Part shown: in pieces, positions 1-5,386 of the stretch
Layout of the letters: the number at the start of each line of letters is the position of its first letter
Numbering within the stretch: the first letter of the stretch is position 1
DNA from: Desulfobacterales bacterium
GTDB taxonomy: Bacteria > Desulfobacterota > Desulfobacteria > Desulfobacterales > UBA5852
Reading direction: 5' to 3'
Length of the DNA stretch: 5,386 bases
Assembly (NCBI GenBank): GCA_016735415.1
Contig: JAERRP010000496.1
Location: 1-5,386, forward strand
Notes under the pieces: generated by a model
What the model was told of the DNA's origin: nothing
What the model saw: the letters and a program-made list of their open reading frames with translations, nothing else
Database searches by the model: none
Program-made: the position numbers and the translations under genes

Positions 1-39
1 GTGTACAAGAAATGTGTGTAACAGATGGAGGTGAAGCTC

Positions 40-74
40 CAGAAATAGAAAACCCGCTGCCGAAACAGCGGGTT
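40..74 (-). terminator. Rho-independent terminator of tRNA-Phe
   Basis: A perfect 9-bp inverted repeat (AACCCGCTG at 51-59 and CAGCGGGTT at 66-74) encloses a 6-nt loop. Read on the minus strand, the hairpin is followed by a T-rich tract (TTTTCTATTTCT) and begins 9 nt past the encoded CCA of the tRNA gene. There is no comparable T tract on the plus side, so it acts on the minus strand. This is a standard intrinsic terminator for the single-gene tRNA transcript. Confidence 0.87.
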
Positions 75-83
75 AACTTGATA

Positions 84-159
84 TGGTGCCGAGGGACAGA
101 ATCGAACTGCCGACACGGGGATTTTCAGTCCCCTGCTCTACCGCCTGAGCTACCTCGGC
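84..159 (-). tRNA. tRNA-Phe (anticodon GAA)
   Basis: Read on the minus strand, this 76-nt segment folds as a complete cloverleaf. The acceptor stem is a perfect 7-bp GCCGAGG/CCTCGGC, with T8 and A9. The D stem is GCTC/GAGC with GG in the D loop. The anticodon stem is GGGGA/TCCCC with loop CTGAAAA, which puts GAA at positions 124-126 of the window. The T stem is GGCAG/CTGTC with one G-U pair, and the T loop is TTCGATT. The discriminator base is A and the 3' CCA is encoded (84-86). Anticodon GAA decodes both Phe codons, UUU and UUC. All expected invariant features are present, so it should be functional. It has its own promoter and terminator and looks monocistronic. Confidence 0.98.
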
Positions 160-234
160 ACGGTATCGCTATGGGCGTACCTCCCACCACCATCCCGATA
201 TCGTTGAATATTCGGTAGACCGGCGGTGAAAAGT

Positions 235-270
235 GGAATCGCTTATTGCATAGCGCAACCCATCTGTCAA
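235..270 (-). promoter_or_regulatory. Sigma70-type promoter of tRNA-Phe
   Basis: On the minus strand there is a consensus -35 TTGACA (270 down to 265). A 17-bp spacer follows, then the -10 hexamer AATAAG (247 down to 242), which matches TATAAT at four of six positions. It is preceded by TGC, giving an extended -10. Transcription would begin near 235, about 75 nt upstream of the mature tRNA 5' end, leaving a leader for 5' processing by RNase P. The spacing, orientation and the terminator after the tRNA all fit a strong stable-RNA promoter. The start point is inferred, not observed. Confidence 0.75.
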
Positions 271-376
271 GCAATTTCAGGTCCCATCCCATGAGGATCA
301 TCTTGTTGATGCATTAAGGGCTCGCGCAGGAAAAACTTCACATTTTAAGCGCTTATGCGCGAACACGATCGATGTT

Positions 377-1153
377 TTATTCCACCCTGCGATGGTGATG
401 ACACGGCGAAACCGCCCAGTCACCGAAAAGATACTGTGCCAGAGTCACTGCGGCCAAAGTAGCGGTTTCGGCCCTCAGAATGCGGGGTCCCAGGGAAGCC
501 AGCTGAAAACCGGCCTGACGGGCGGTCTCCGCCTCTTCCGGGGTGAAGCCTCCCTCGGGCCCGACAACCAGCATAACGTTGCCGCCCTCGGACGCCCGGG
601 AGCCGCTCTGCGGTTTAACCGGTAACTCTCCGGCCTCTTCCCAAAACATGATTTTATGATCAAAATCTTCGGCGGCGCTGACAATATTCGATAGCCCTCC
701 GACGATATGAATTTTCGGAAGGCGCCGACGTCCGCACTGCTTGAGGGCTTCACGGGCGATACGCGCCCAGCGCTCCCGTCGCGCCGACAGTCGTCGCTGG
801 TCCGGCTGCGCGACCGAACGGGTCGAAACGAAGGGCATCCAAATCGTCAGGCCCAATTCCGTAAGGGCCCGTATCAACCCGTCCATTTTGCGGTCTTTGA
901 GAAAGGCCTGGGCCACCACCATCTCCCTTGGTGTGGTGGGTGCCGAAGTAAACCGCTGCAGGATTTCAACCAGAACATGGTGGCGTTCGATGGAATGGAT
1001 ACGGGCCTCGCCCACCTGGCCCTGACCGTCGGTTACACGCACCGGCGTGCCGGGTTTGAGTCGCAGCACCTTGCGGATATGCCGGGCCTCCACGCCGCTG
1101 ATGGCGGCCAACGACTTGCCGATTTCATCCGATTCGACGAAGAAAGATCGCAT
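377..1153 (-). CDS. rsmE: 16S rRNA m3U1498 methyltransferase, RsmE family
   Basis: The 258-residue protein is slightly longer than is usual for RsmE (about 240-250). The family transfers a methyl group from S-adenosylmethionine to N3 of U1498 in helix 44 of 16S rRNA, acting on assembled 30S subunits; it is a SPOUT enzyme with a C-terminal trefoil knot. Visible motifs in order: an N-terminal PUA-like part with HIRKVLRLKPG (25-35); FLKDRKMDGLIRALTELG (84-101), matching the family K-x-DKMD-ATELG block; EALKQCGRRRLPKI (135-148), like the family EQSGR-P block; and the knot signatures VVGPEGGFTPEE (196-207) and LGPRILRAETA (221-231), which form the SAM site. The tail after residue 245 is His/Arg-rich and looks non-conserved. 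The ATG start has an AGGA five bases upstream. The gene is divergent from the acidic-protein gene and has no clear terminator before the tRNA promoter. Confidence 0.95.
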   Translation of the reverse strand: MRSFFVESDEIGKSLAAISGVEARHIRKVLRLKPGTPVRVTDGQGQVGEARIHSIERHHVLVEILQRFTSAPTTPREMVVAQAFLKDRKMDGLIRALTELGLTIWMPFVSTRSVAQPDQRRLSARRERWARIAREALKQCGRRRLPKIHIVGGLSNIVSAAEDFDHKIMFWEEAGELPVKPQSGSRASEGGNVMLVVGPEGGFTPEEAETARQAGFQLASLGPRILRAETATLAAVTLAQYLFGDWAVSPCHHHRRVE

Positions 1154-1194
1154 CCTTTTCCTATACGCGTTCCGCTCACCGGCTGCAAACCCTT

Positions 1195-1245
1195 TTATAC
1201 TGGGTTTTACCCTGCAGATTTATACTGGGTTTTGCCCCTGCAGAT
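1195..1245. repeat. Two-copy 25/26-bp tandem direct repeat
   Basis: Two abutting copies lie at 1195-1219 (25 bp) and 1220-1245 (26 bp). Both begin TTATACTGGGTTTT and end CCCTGCAGAT; they differ by one substitution (A/G) and one extra C. Each contains a small GGG-TTT-CCC type dyad and a CTGCAG palindrome. On the minus strand each copy reads through AGTATAAA, a -10-like element facing rsmE, but I find no good -35 hexamer at 16-18 bp from either. A partial inverted match (CTGCAAACCC at 1183-1192) lies just to the left. It could be a replication-slippage duplication or a tandem operator or promoter for rsmE. Confidence 0.85.
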
Positions 1246-1259
1246 GGATGGGGACGGCA

Positions 1260-1278
1260 CCGAAAGAGGCCCTTTCGG
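1260..1278. other. 7-bp hairpin in the rsmE/acidic-gene divergent region
   Basis: Perfect inverted repeat CCGAAAG (1260-1266) and CTTTCGG (1272-1278) with a 5-nt loop. Neither side has a T tract, so it is not a typical intrinsic terminator. It would fall in a long rsmE 5' leader if rsmE transcription starts to its right, or it could be an operator-like dyad. No function can be assigned. Confidence 0.45.
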
Positions 1279-1340
1279 GATAGGCTCAAACGACAGGCTT
1301 TTCCTTGTAAAAAATTCCCTTTTCACCACCCGCCCCTGCC

Positions 1341-1367
1341 TTGACACTGATGTATCCCTGTGATAGC
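1341..1367 (+). promoter_or_regulatory. Candidate promoter of the acidic-protein gene
   Basis: A full-consensus -35 TTGACA sits at 1341-1346. The -10 is weaker: GATAGC at 1362-1367 preceded by TGT (extended -10, 15-bp spacer), or TAGCGT at 1364-1369 with a 17-bp spacer. It lies about 60 bp upstream of the ATG at 1430 and is the only plausible sigma70 element in this gap on the plus strand. The poor -10 keeps confidence low. Confidence 0.4.
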
Positions 1368-1429
1368 GTTCAACAAATTCAGATCAGACGATTTCAAGAC
1401 GCTAATCGATTGAAAAGAATGAGGATCCT

Positions 1430-2134
1430 ATGACGGAGCAGCGCTCCACGGATGAAGAACCGATCATTGAATTGACCGAGGTGGTCGAACATTCCGCGGC
1501 CGTCGATGACGACATCATCGAACTGACCGAAGTGGTGGAATCCGCACCCATGACGGATGAAGACATCATCGAATTGACCGATATCGTCAAGCATCCTAAG
1601 GTGGAAGAAGAAATCCTCGACCTCGTCGATGTCGTCGATGAGGCCCCGGAAGAAGTTGCGAGCGCGCCGGCATTTGATCTTTTTGAGGAAAGCGCTGCGG
1701 ATGAATCCGAATCCGCCACGGACCTTGATGGTGACCTCGATTTTGCCCCCATGGATCTGGATATCGAAGAAAACAAGGAAAAAGATCTATTCGACTCGCT
1801 GGGCATGAAGCTTGAACCCGAACTGCATGGCGCCACGGATATCGATGAATTGGACTTCAATTTGAGCACTCAGGAGTTGTCGGATGCCATCGACCTGCTG
1901 GATGCCAAACTGGCGGAAGACCCGCCGGCGGTCACACCCCCCAGCCCCGGAACAACCACGCAGGTCCCCACGACGATTTCGGAGGAGCAGCTGGAAAAAG
2001 CCCTTGAAAATGTCATCCGGAGAATGTTCGCGGAAAAAATTGATCTACTTCTGAACGAAGCCATCGAAAAAAATGTAACCGCTGAAATCGAACGTCTGAA
2101 GGAACAGTTGCTCAAGGATTCCCCGGAAGACTGA
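1430..2134 (+). CDS. Acidic repeat protein of unknown function
   Basis: I do not recognise a characterised homologue. The 234-residue product is extremely acidic: by hand count about 70 Asp/Glu against 15 Lys/Arg. It has no Cys, Trp or Tyr, no signal peptide and no membrane segment, so it is probably cytoplasmic. Residues 9-75 hold four degenerate repeats whose cores are IIELTEVVE, IIELTEVVE, IIELTDIVK and ILDLVDVVD (starting at residues 12, 29, 46 and 62). Residues 76-165 are Asp/Glu-rich and probably mostly disordered, with short hydrophobic patches such as FDLF and LDFAPMDLDI. Residues 166-182 are a Pro/Thr linker. Residues 183-230 form a likely amphipathic helix, rich in Leu/Ile with charged faces. 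The ATG is preceded by GAGG with a 5-nt gap. Similar short I-I-[DE]-L-T-[DE]-V-V repeats occur, as I recall, in uncharacterised deltaproteobacterial proteins. The next gene on the strand is valS, 190 bp on. A scaffold or adaptor role is only a guess. Confidence 0.85.
   Translation: MTEQRSTDEEPIIELTEVVEHSAAVDDDIIELTEVVESAPMTDEDIIELTDIVKHPKVEEEILDLVDVVDEAPEEVASAPAFDLFEESAADESESATDLDGDLDFAPMDLDIEENKEKDLFDSLGMKLEPELHGATDIDELDFNLSTQELSDAIDLLDAKLAEDPPAVTPPSPGTTTQVPTTISEEQLEKALENVIRRMFAEKIDLLLNEAIEKNVTAEIERLKEQLLKDSPED
1454..1654 (+). repeat. Four in-frame 48-51-bp tandem repeats in the acidic-protein gene
   Basis: The repeated cores start at 1463, 1514, 1565 and 1613, giving periods of 51, 51 and 48 bp (17, 17 and 16 codons). 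The first three are still similar in nucleotides (ATCATCGAA-TTGACCGA type segments), pointing to in-frame duplication; the fourth has diverged (ILDLVDVVD). Each unit is a short hydrophobic-acidic strand or helix followed by an acidic linker. Confidence 0.85.
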
Positions 2135-2202
2135 AAGGGAACCATTATCCGGAAGAGATCGAACCCTTAGAAATTGCATCCCGACGGGCCTGTTCAGTTT
2201 CC

Positions 2203-2230
2203 TTCGCTTAATACCGCGAGTACCTATAAG
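2203..2230 (+). promoter_or_regulatory. Weak candidate promoter upstream of valS
   Basis: TATAAG at 2225-2230 matches the -10 consensus at five of six positions. The best -35 at 16 bp is TTCGCT (2203-2208), which is poor, and there is no TGn extension. If used, transcription would begin near 2237 and give a leader of about 88 nt that includes the hairpin at 2276-2296. No better plus-strand promoter is visible between 2135 and 2324. Confidence 0.3.
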
Positions 2231-2275
2231 TCCGGGGCGCCATCACCTCGGCGGCAATTGGAAATAGCATGGAGC

Positions 2276-2301
2276 GGGGATTATGATCTAATCCCCTTTT
2301 T
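2276..2301 (+). terminator. Terminator-like hairpin in the valS leader
   Basis: A perfect 8-bp stem, GGGGATTA (2276-2283) with TAATCCCC (2289-2296), has a 5-nt loop and is followed directly by TTTTT (2297-2301). This is the classic form of an intrinsic terminator on the plus strand. It could end the acidic-protein transcript, but only 23 nt separate it from the valS ATG, too little for a full promoter. Transcripts of valS must therefore cross it, so it may be an attenuator or a leaky terminator. A second pairing, AATTGGAAA (2256-2264) with TTTTCAATT (2298-2306, one G-U), would wrap around the stem and occupy the T tract close to the ribosome binding site. Confidence 0.6.
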
Positions 2302-2324
2302 CAATTTTATGAGGAGTCGGTTGA

Positions 2325-4991
2325 ATGAGTTCGAATGCCTTGGTCAAGGGGTATGAGCCCCACGACGTTGAGAAGAAATGGTATCGATACTGGGAAGAAA
2401 AGGGTCTGTTCGGCGCCGCTGAAGAAGATCGGGCGGCCCCGTATTCGATCGTGATCCCGCCGCCTAACGTCACGGGCGTCCTTCACATGGGCCACGCCCT
2501 GAATATCACCCTGCAGGACATTCTGTGCCGCTACCGCCGCCTGCGCGGCGACAACGTGCTGTGGATGCCGGGAACGGATCATGCCGGAATTGCCACCCAG
2601 AACGTGGTGGAGCGCAAACTGGCCCAGGAAAAAACCGATCGGCATGCCCTGGGCCGCGAAAAGTTCATCGAGGCCGTATGGAAATGGCGGGCCGAGTACG
2701 GCAGCGCCATCATCAACCAGCTCAAGCGACTGGGCGCCTCCTGTGACTGGCAGCGCGAGCGCTTTACCATGGACGAGGGCCTTTCCCGGGCCGTACATAA
2801 AGTCTTTGTCCAGCTGTACGAAGAAGGCCTGATCTACCGCGGCGATTATATCATCAACTGGTGTCACCGCTGCCATACGGCCCTGGCCGACCTGGAAGTG
2901 GAACACGAAGATGTCGACGGCCACCTCTACCATATCCGCTATCCTTTCGTGGGCGCTGACGGCGGCCTGGTGGTGGCCACCACCAGGCCGGAAACCATGC
3001 TGGGCGATACGGCCGTGGCGGTGAATCCCGAAGACGAACGCTACCGCGGGCTTGAGGCCACCCATGTCGTTCTGCCCCTGGTGAACCGAGAAATACCGAT
3101 CATCCGTGACGATTATGTGGACCTCAAATTCGGCACCGGGGCCCTCAAAGTGACACCGGCACATGACCCCAACGACTTCGAAATCGGCCGGCGTCATGCG
3201 CTGCCAAGCATCAAGGTCATCGGCGACGACGGTTTGATGACCTCCGAAGCCGGGCATTTTAAAGGGCAGGATCGCTTCCATTGCCGCCAGGCCGTTGTCG
3301 AAGCGCTTGAAGAACAAGGCCTGCTCGAAAAGATCGAACCGCTCAACCACAGTGTCGGGCACTGCTTCCGCTGCAAAACCATGGTGGAGCCCAATCTTTC
3401 CACCCAGTGGTTCGTCAAGGTCCAGCCGCTGGCCGCCAAAGCCATCGAGGCGGTTGAATCGGGCCGGACCCGCATCATACCGTCCAACTGGACTCAGACC
3501 TATTACGACTGGATGTTCAACATCAGGGACTGGTGCATATCCCGCCAGATCTGGTGGGGGCACCGAATACCGGCCTGGACCTGCCAGGAGTGCAACGAAA
3601 TTACCGTGGCCATGGAAACCCCGAAGCAGTGCCGCGCCTGCGGCAGCCGCCAACTGGTCCGTGAAACCGACGTACTGGACACCTGGTTCAGTTCGGCCCT
3701 CTGGCCTTTTTCGACCATGGGCTGGCCCGACCAGACCCGGTTGCTCAAGACCTTCTACCCCACCTCCACCCTGGTGACCGGTTTTGACATCCTTTTCTTC
3801 TGGGTGGCCCGTATGATGATGATGGGATTGCACTTCATGGACGACGTTCCTTTCAGAGATGTCTATGTCCATGCCCTCGTGCGCGACGAGCACGGCAAGA
3901 AGATGAGCAAGTCCAAGGGCAACGTGATTGATCCTCTGAACGTCATCGAGGCTTACGGCACCGATGCCTTTCGCTTCACCCTGACCGCTTTCGCAGCCCA
4001 GGGGCGTGATATCAAAATGTCTGAAAAGCGGGTGGAGGGCTACCGCAATTTTATCAACAAACTCTGGAATGCGGCCCGTTTCGCGCTCATGCACCTGGAA
4101 CAGCCCGAAGACCTGCCGCCCGCCGACCGGCGCTCGATTCCGGACCGCTGGATTCTCTCCCGGATGCGCACGGTCATCGATGAAACGACCGCGGCCATCG
4201 ACGGCTATCGTTTCAATGATGCGGCCGCCCAGCTCTATCAGTTCGTATGGCATGAATTCTGCGACTGGTACCTGGAAATGAGCAAGCCGGCCCTCTACGG
4301 CAACCAGGGCGAGGAACGCATCCGGGCCACCCGCGGTGTCCTCTGGCGGGTATTGCACGACATGCTGATTTTGCTGCATCCCCTGATTCCTTTCGTTACC
4401 GAAGAAATCTGGAGCCAGCTTCCCGGCACGGAAGGCTCCATCATGCGGGCCACCTATCCCGCCGATGCCGATCAGATGCCCGCTCTGGTGGTCGACCGCG
4501 AAGCCGAAGCCGCCACCGGCACGATGATGCAGGTCATTACGGGCATCCGCAATATTCGCGGGGAGATGAACATCGGGCCTTCGATGAAACTCACGGTTAC
4601 CCTGCAATCGGATGACGAAAGCGTTCGAGGTGTGATCACCGCGCATCAGGACCTGGTGGCCAATCTGGCGCGCCTGGAACGCCTGGATGTCGAACCCACC
4701 GGCGACAAACCCAAAGCCTCGGCCACTGCGGTCATCGACAAGGCCACACTTTTCGTCTCCCTGGAGGGTATTATTGATTTTCAGCAGGAGGCGGCCCGGC
4801 TGCGAAAAGAAATTGCCAAAGTTGATACGGAACTGGACAAACTCGACAGGAAGCTCAACAATGCCAATTTTTTAAACAAGGCCCCGGAGAACGTTGTGGC
4901 CAAGGTCAAGGGGCAGCACGCCGGTTTTACGGAAAAACAAAATGCGCTGCACTCCCATCTGGAACGCATTGAAGCCCTGGGGCGCGCGTGA
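2325..4991 (+). CDS. valS: Valyl-tRNA synthetase (class Ia)
   Basis: Complete 888-residue ValRS, the usual bacterial length. It charges tRNA-Val with valine using ATP in the cytoplasm, and edits mischarged threonine. Domains in order: Rossmann fold with PPPNVTG (45-51), the HIGH-type motif HMGH (54-57) and MPGTDHAGIATQ (81-92); CP1 editing domain with ATTRPETMLGDTA (218-230) and GTGALKVTPAHDPNDF (270-285); DWCISRQIWWGHRIP (402-416); GFDILFFWVARM (486-497); and KMSKS (526-530). Two Cys sets look like zinc sites: C180/C183 with C347/C350 flanking the editing domain, and C420/C423 with C436/C439. The anticodon-binding helical domain spans about 605-760. Residues about 815-885 form the C-terminal coiled coil typical of ValRS. 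GAGGAG (2311-2316) lies 8 nt before the ATG and fixes the start. No key motif is missing. nadC follows 172 bp downstream on the same strand. Confidence 0.98.
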   Translation: MSSNALVKGYEPHDVEKKWYRYWEEKGLFGAAEEDRAAPYSIVIPPPNVTGVLHMGHALNITLQDILCRYRRLRGDNVLWMPGTDHAGIATQNVVERKLAQEKTDRHALGREKFIEAVWKWRAEYGSAIINQLKRLGASCDWQRERFTMDEGLSRAVHKVFVQLYEEGLIYRGDYIINWCHRCHTALADLEVEHEDVDGHLYHIRYPFVGADGGLVVATTRPETMLGDTAVAVNPEDERYRGLEATHVVLPLVNREIPIIRDDYVDLKFGTGALKVTPAHDPNDFEIGRRHALPSIKVIGDDGLMTSEAGHFKGQDRFHCRQAVVEALEEQGLLEKIEPLNHSVGHCFRCKTMVEPNLSTQWFVKVQPLAAKAIEAVESGRTRIIPSNWTQTYYDWMFNIRDWCISRQIWWGHRIPAWTCQECNEITVAMETPKQCRACGSRQLVRETDVLDTWFSSALWPFSTMGWPDQTRLLKTFYPTSTLVTGFDILFFWVARMMMMGLHFMDDVPFRDVYVHALVRDEHGKKMSKSKGNVIDPLNVIEAYGTDAFRFTLTAFAAQGRDIKMSEKRVEGYRNFINKLWNAARFALMHLEQPEDLPPADRRSIPDRWILSRMRTVIDETTAAIDGYRFNDAAAQLYQFVWHEFCDWYLEMSKPALYGNQGEERIRATRGVLWRVLHDMLILLHPLIPFVTEEIWSQLPGTEGSIMRATYPADADQMPALVVDREAEAATGTMMQVITGIRNIRGEMNIGPSMKLTVTLQSDDESVRGVITAHQDLVANLARLERLDVEPTGDKPKASATAVIDKATLFVSLEGIIDFQQEAARLRKEIAKVDTELDKLDRKLNNANFLNKAPENVVAKVKGQHAGFTEKQNALHSHLERIEALGRA

Positions 4992-5049
4992 AGCTGGCTA
5001 ATTTATTTGGGTGCGGGGCCCCTGGCGCCCGACGGGTGACCGGGCCCAC

Positions 5050-5105
5050 TACCATCCGCATCCGGCCAGCCAACCGGATTGACCCTTGGACGGATGGTAT
5101 CCATC
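5050..5105. other. Nested inverted repeats between valS and nadC
   Basis: The outer arms TACCATCCG (5050-5058) and CGGATGGTA (5091-5099) are a perfect 9-bp match. Inside them ATCCGG (5060-5065) pairs with CCGGAT (5074-5079) over an 8-nt loop. The right outer arm can instead pair with the sequence after it: GATGG (5093-5097) with CCATC (5101-5105) over a 3-nt loop, which excludes the outer stem. There is no T tract after the outer stem, so it is not a plain terminator. It may be an mRNA leader structure for nadC, a protein-binding dyad or a dispersed palindrome; the sequence alone does not decide. Confidence 0.6.
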
Positions 5106-5115
5106 TTATTTCGAC

Positions 5116-5142
5116 CCGGCGGGCGTTAGGACCGCCGGATTT
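5116..5142 (+). terminator. GC-rich hairpin before nadC, possible weak terminator
   Basis: CCGGCGG (5116-5122) and CCGCCGG (5132-5138) form a perfect 7-bp stem over a 9-nt loop, followed by ATTTC. The T tract is only three bases, so termination would be weak. It ends 11 nt before the AGGA ribosome binding site of nadC. It may partly end valS transcripts or modulate nadC expression. Confidence 0.35.
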
Positions 5143-5163
5143 CATCACCAGGACCCTGCTCGC

Positions 5164-5386
5164 ATGAAAAATACCATGTTGTATGGCCTTGATCGACTGA
5201 TCGACCTGGCGCTGAGTGAAGACATCGCGACCGGCGATATCACCACCGATGCATTGATTGGACCCGGTGCCGAAGGCCGGGCCGCAATAATCGCCAAAGA
5301 GCAGTTGATTGTCGCCGGACTTTTGGTGGACCAGCGTGGCTTCCATCGCCTGCACCCTGCTTTGCATTTTGAGCAAACCGCGCCAG
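5164..5386 (+). CDS. nadC: Quinolinate phosphoribosyltransferase, N-terminal part (cut by window end)
   Basis: The reading frame from ATG 5164 stays open to the last base, giving 74 residues of a protein normally about 280 long. NadC (nicotinate-nucleotide diphosphorylase, carboxylating) converts quinolinate and PRPP to nicotinate mononucleotide, CO2 and pyrophosphate in de novo NAD synthesis. The N-terminal signature is clear: LIDLALSEDIATGDITTDAL (residues 12-31), then AAIIAKEQLIVAGL (40-53), matching the family ALxEDxxxGDxT and the V-x-AG segment. The phosphoribosyl-binding barrel lies beyond the window. AGGA (5150-5153) precedes the ATG by 10 nt; a second ATG at 5176 is possible but further from it. 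The frame is open upstream only to a TGA at 5080-5082 and has no better start. No convincing promoter lies in the 172-bp gap, so it may be read through from valS. Confidence 0.92.
   Translation, partial: MKNTMLYGLDRLIDLALSEDIATGDITTDALIGPGAEGRAAIIAKEQLIVAGLLVDQRGFHRLHPALHFEQTAP

Noticed and set aside
84..159. tRNA-Phe as an attachment site for an integrated element
   Set aside because: No repeat of the tRNA 3' end and no integrase gene is seen in the window; sequence left of position 1, where an element would sit, is not available.
323..361. Possible terminator for rsmE (CGCGCA at 323-328 with TGCGCG at 356-361; also GCGC-TTAT-GCGC at 349-360)
   Set aside because: The stems are only 4-6 bp and no T tract follows directly on the minus strand; support is too weak to annotate.
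707..1363. 218-codon plus-strand frame across rsmE and the divergent gap
   Set aside because: It is antisense to the conserved RsmE motifs, has no family signature, and its tail runs through the tandem repeat.
1419..1433. Four-codon frame ATG-AGG-ATC-CTA-TGA overlapping the start of the acidic-protein gene
   Set aside because: The ATG arises by chance next to the GAGG ribosome binding site of the real gene; no ribosome binding site serves it.
2135..2301. Possible T-box leader for valS (a synthetase gene with a terminator hairpin, and a TACCGCG at 2212-2218)
   Set aside because: The conserved T-box antiterminator sequence (GGGTGGNACCGCG) is absent, the leader is short, and no Stem I specifier arrangement could be drawn.
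2174..2356. 60-codon plus-strand frame in the valS leader
   Set aside because: It overlaps the valS start in another frame, has no good ribosome binding site, crosses the terminator hairpin and shows no valine enrichment expected of a leader peptide.
2307..4646. 779-codon open reading frame antisense to valS
   Set aside because: It shares codon boundaries with valS, so its stops correspond to the valS codons TTA, CTA and TCA, which a GC-rich gene like this avoids. The product is His/Gly-rich with no recognisable domain, while the sense strand is a full ValRS.
5079..5111. TTGACC at 5079-5084 as a -35 for nadC
   Set aside because: No acceptable -10 hexamer lies 16-18 bp downstream; the nearest AT-rich stretch (TTATTT) is about 21 bp away.
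4927..5376. 149-codon minus-strand frame over the valS end and nadC
   Set aside because: It overlaps the antisense of both the ValRS coiled coil and the conserved NadC N-terminus and has no recognisable motif.

Overview
The window looks like ordinary chromosome from a GC-rich Gram-negative bacterium. The gene order and the style of the acidic-repeat protein suggest a sulfate-reducing Desulfobacterota lineage (Desulfosarcina/Desulfococcus-like). That placement is inferred from gene content and recalled family resemblance, not from a search.

Layout, left to right: (1) Positions 1-376 hold a tRNA-Phe(GAA) gene on the minus strand, with encoded CCA, a clear sigma70-type promoter upstream and a rho-independent terminator downstream. 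(2) Positions 377-1153, minus strand, encode an RsmE-family 16S rRNA m3U1498 methyltransferase. (3) Positions 1154-1429 are a divergent intergenic region with a 25/26-bp tandem repeat, a 7-bp hairpin and a candidate plus-strand promoter. (4) Positions 1430-2134 encode a very acidic 234-residue protein of unknown function: four 16-17-residue N-terminal repeats, a low-complexity middle and a C-terminal amphipathic helical segment. (5) Positions 2135-2324 are a gap with a terminator-like hairpin that ends only 23 nt before the next start codon. (6) Positions 2325-4991 encode a complete valyl-tRNA synthetase (valS). (7) Positions 4992-5163 are a structured intergenic region with nested inverted repeats. 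(8) From 5164 to the window edge is the N-terminal part of nadC, quinolinate phosphoribosyltransferase, cut by the window end.

Most of the content is translation housekeeping: a tRNA, an rRNA methyltransferase and an aminoacyl-tRNA synthetase. The start of NAD biosynthesis follows. The acidic protein, valS and nadC share one strand and may be partly co-transcribed, but both gaps carry RNA-hairpin potential that could interrupt or regulate read-through.

I see no mobile element, CRISPR array or obvious defence system. The parts most worth a second look are the acidic repeat protein and the hairpin-bearing leaders of valS and nadC. None amounts to a demonstrated new system.
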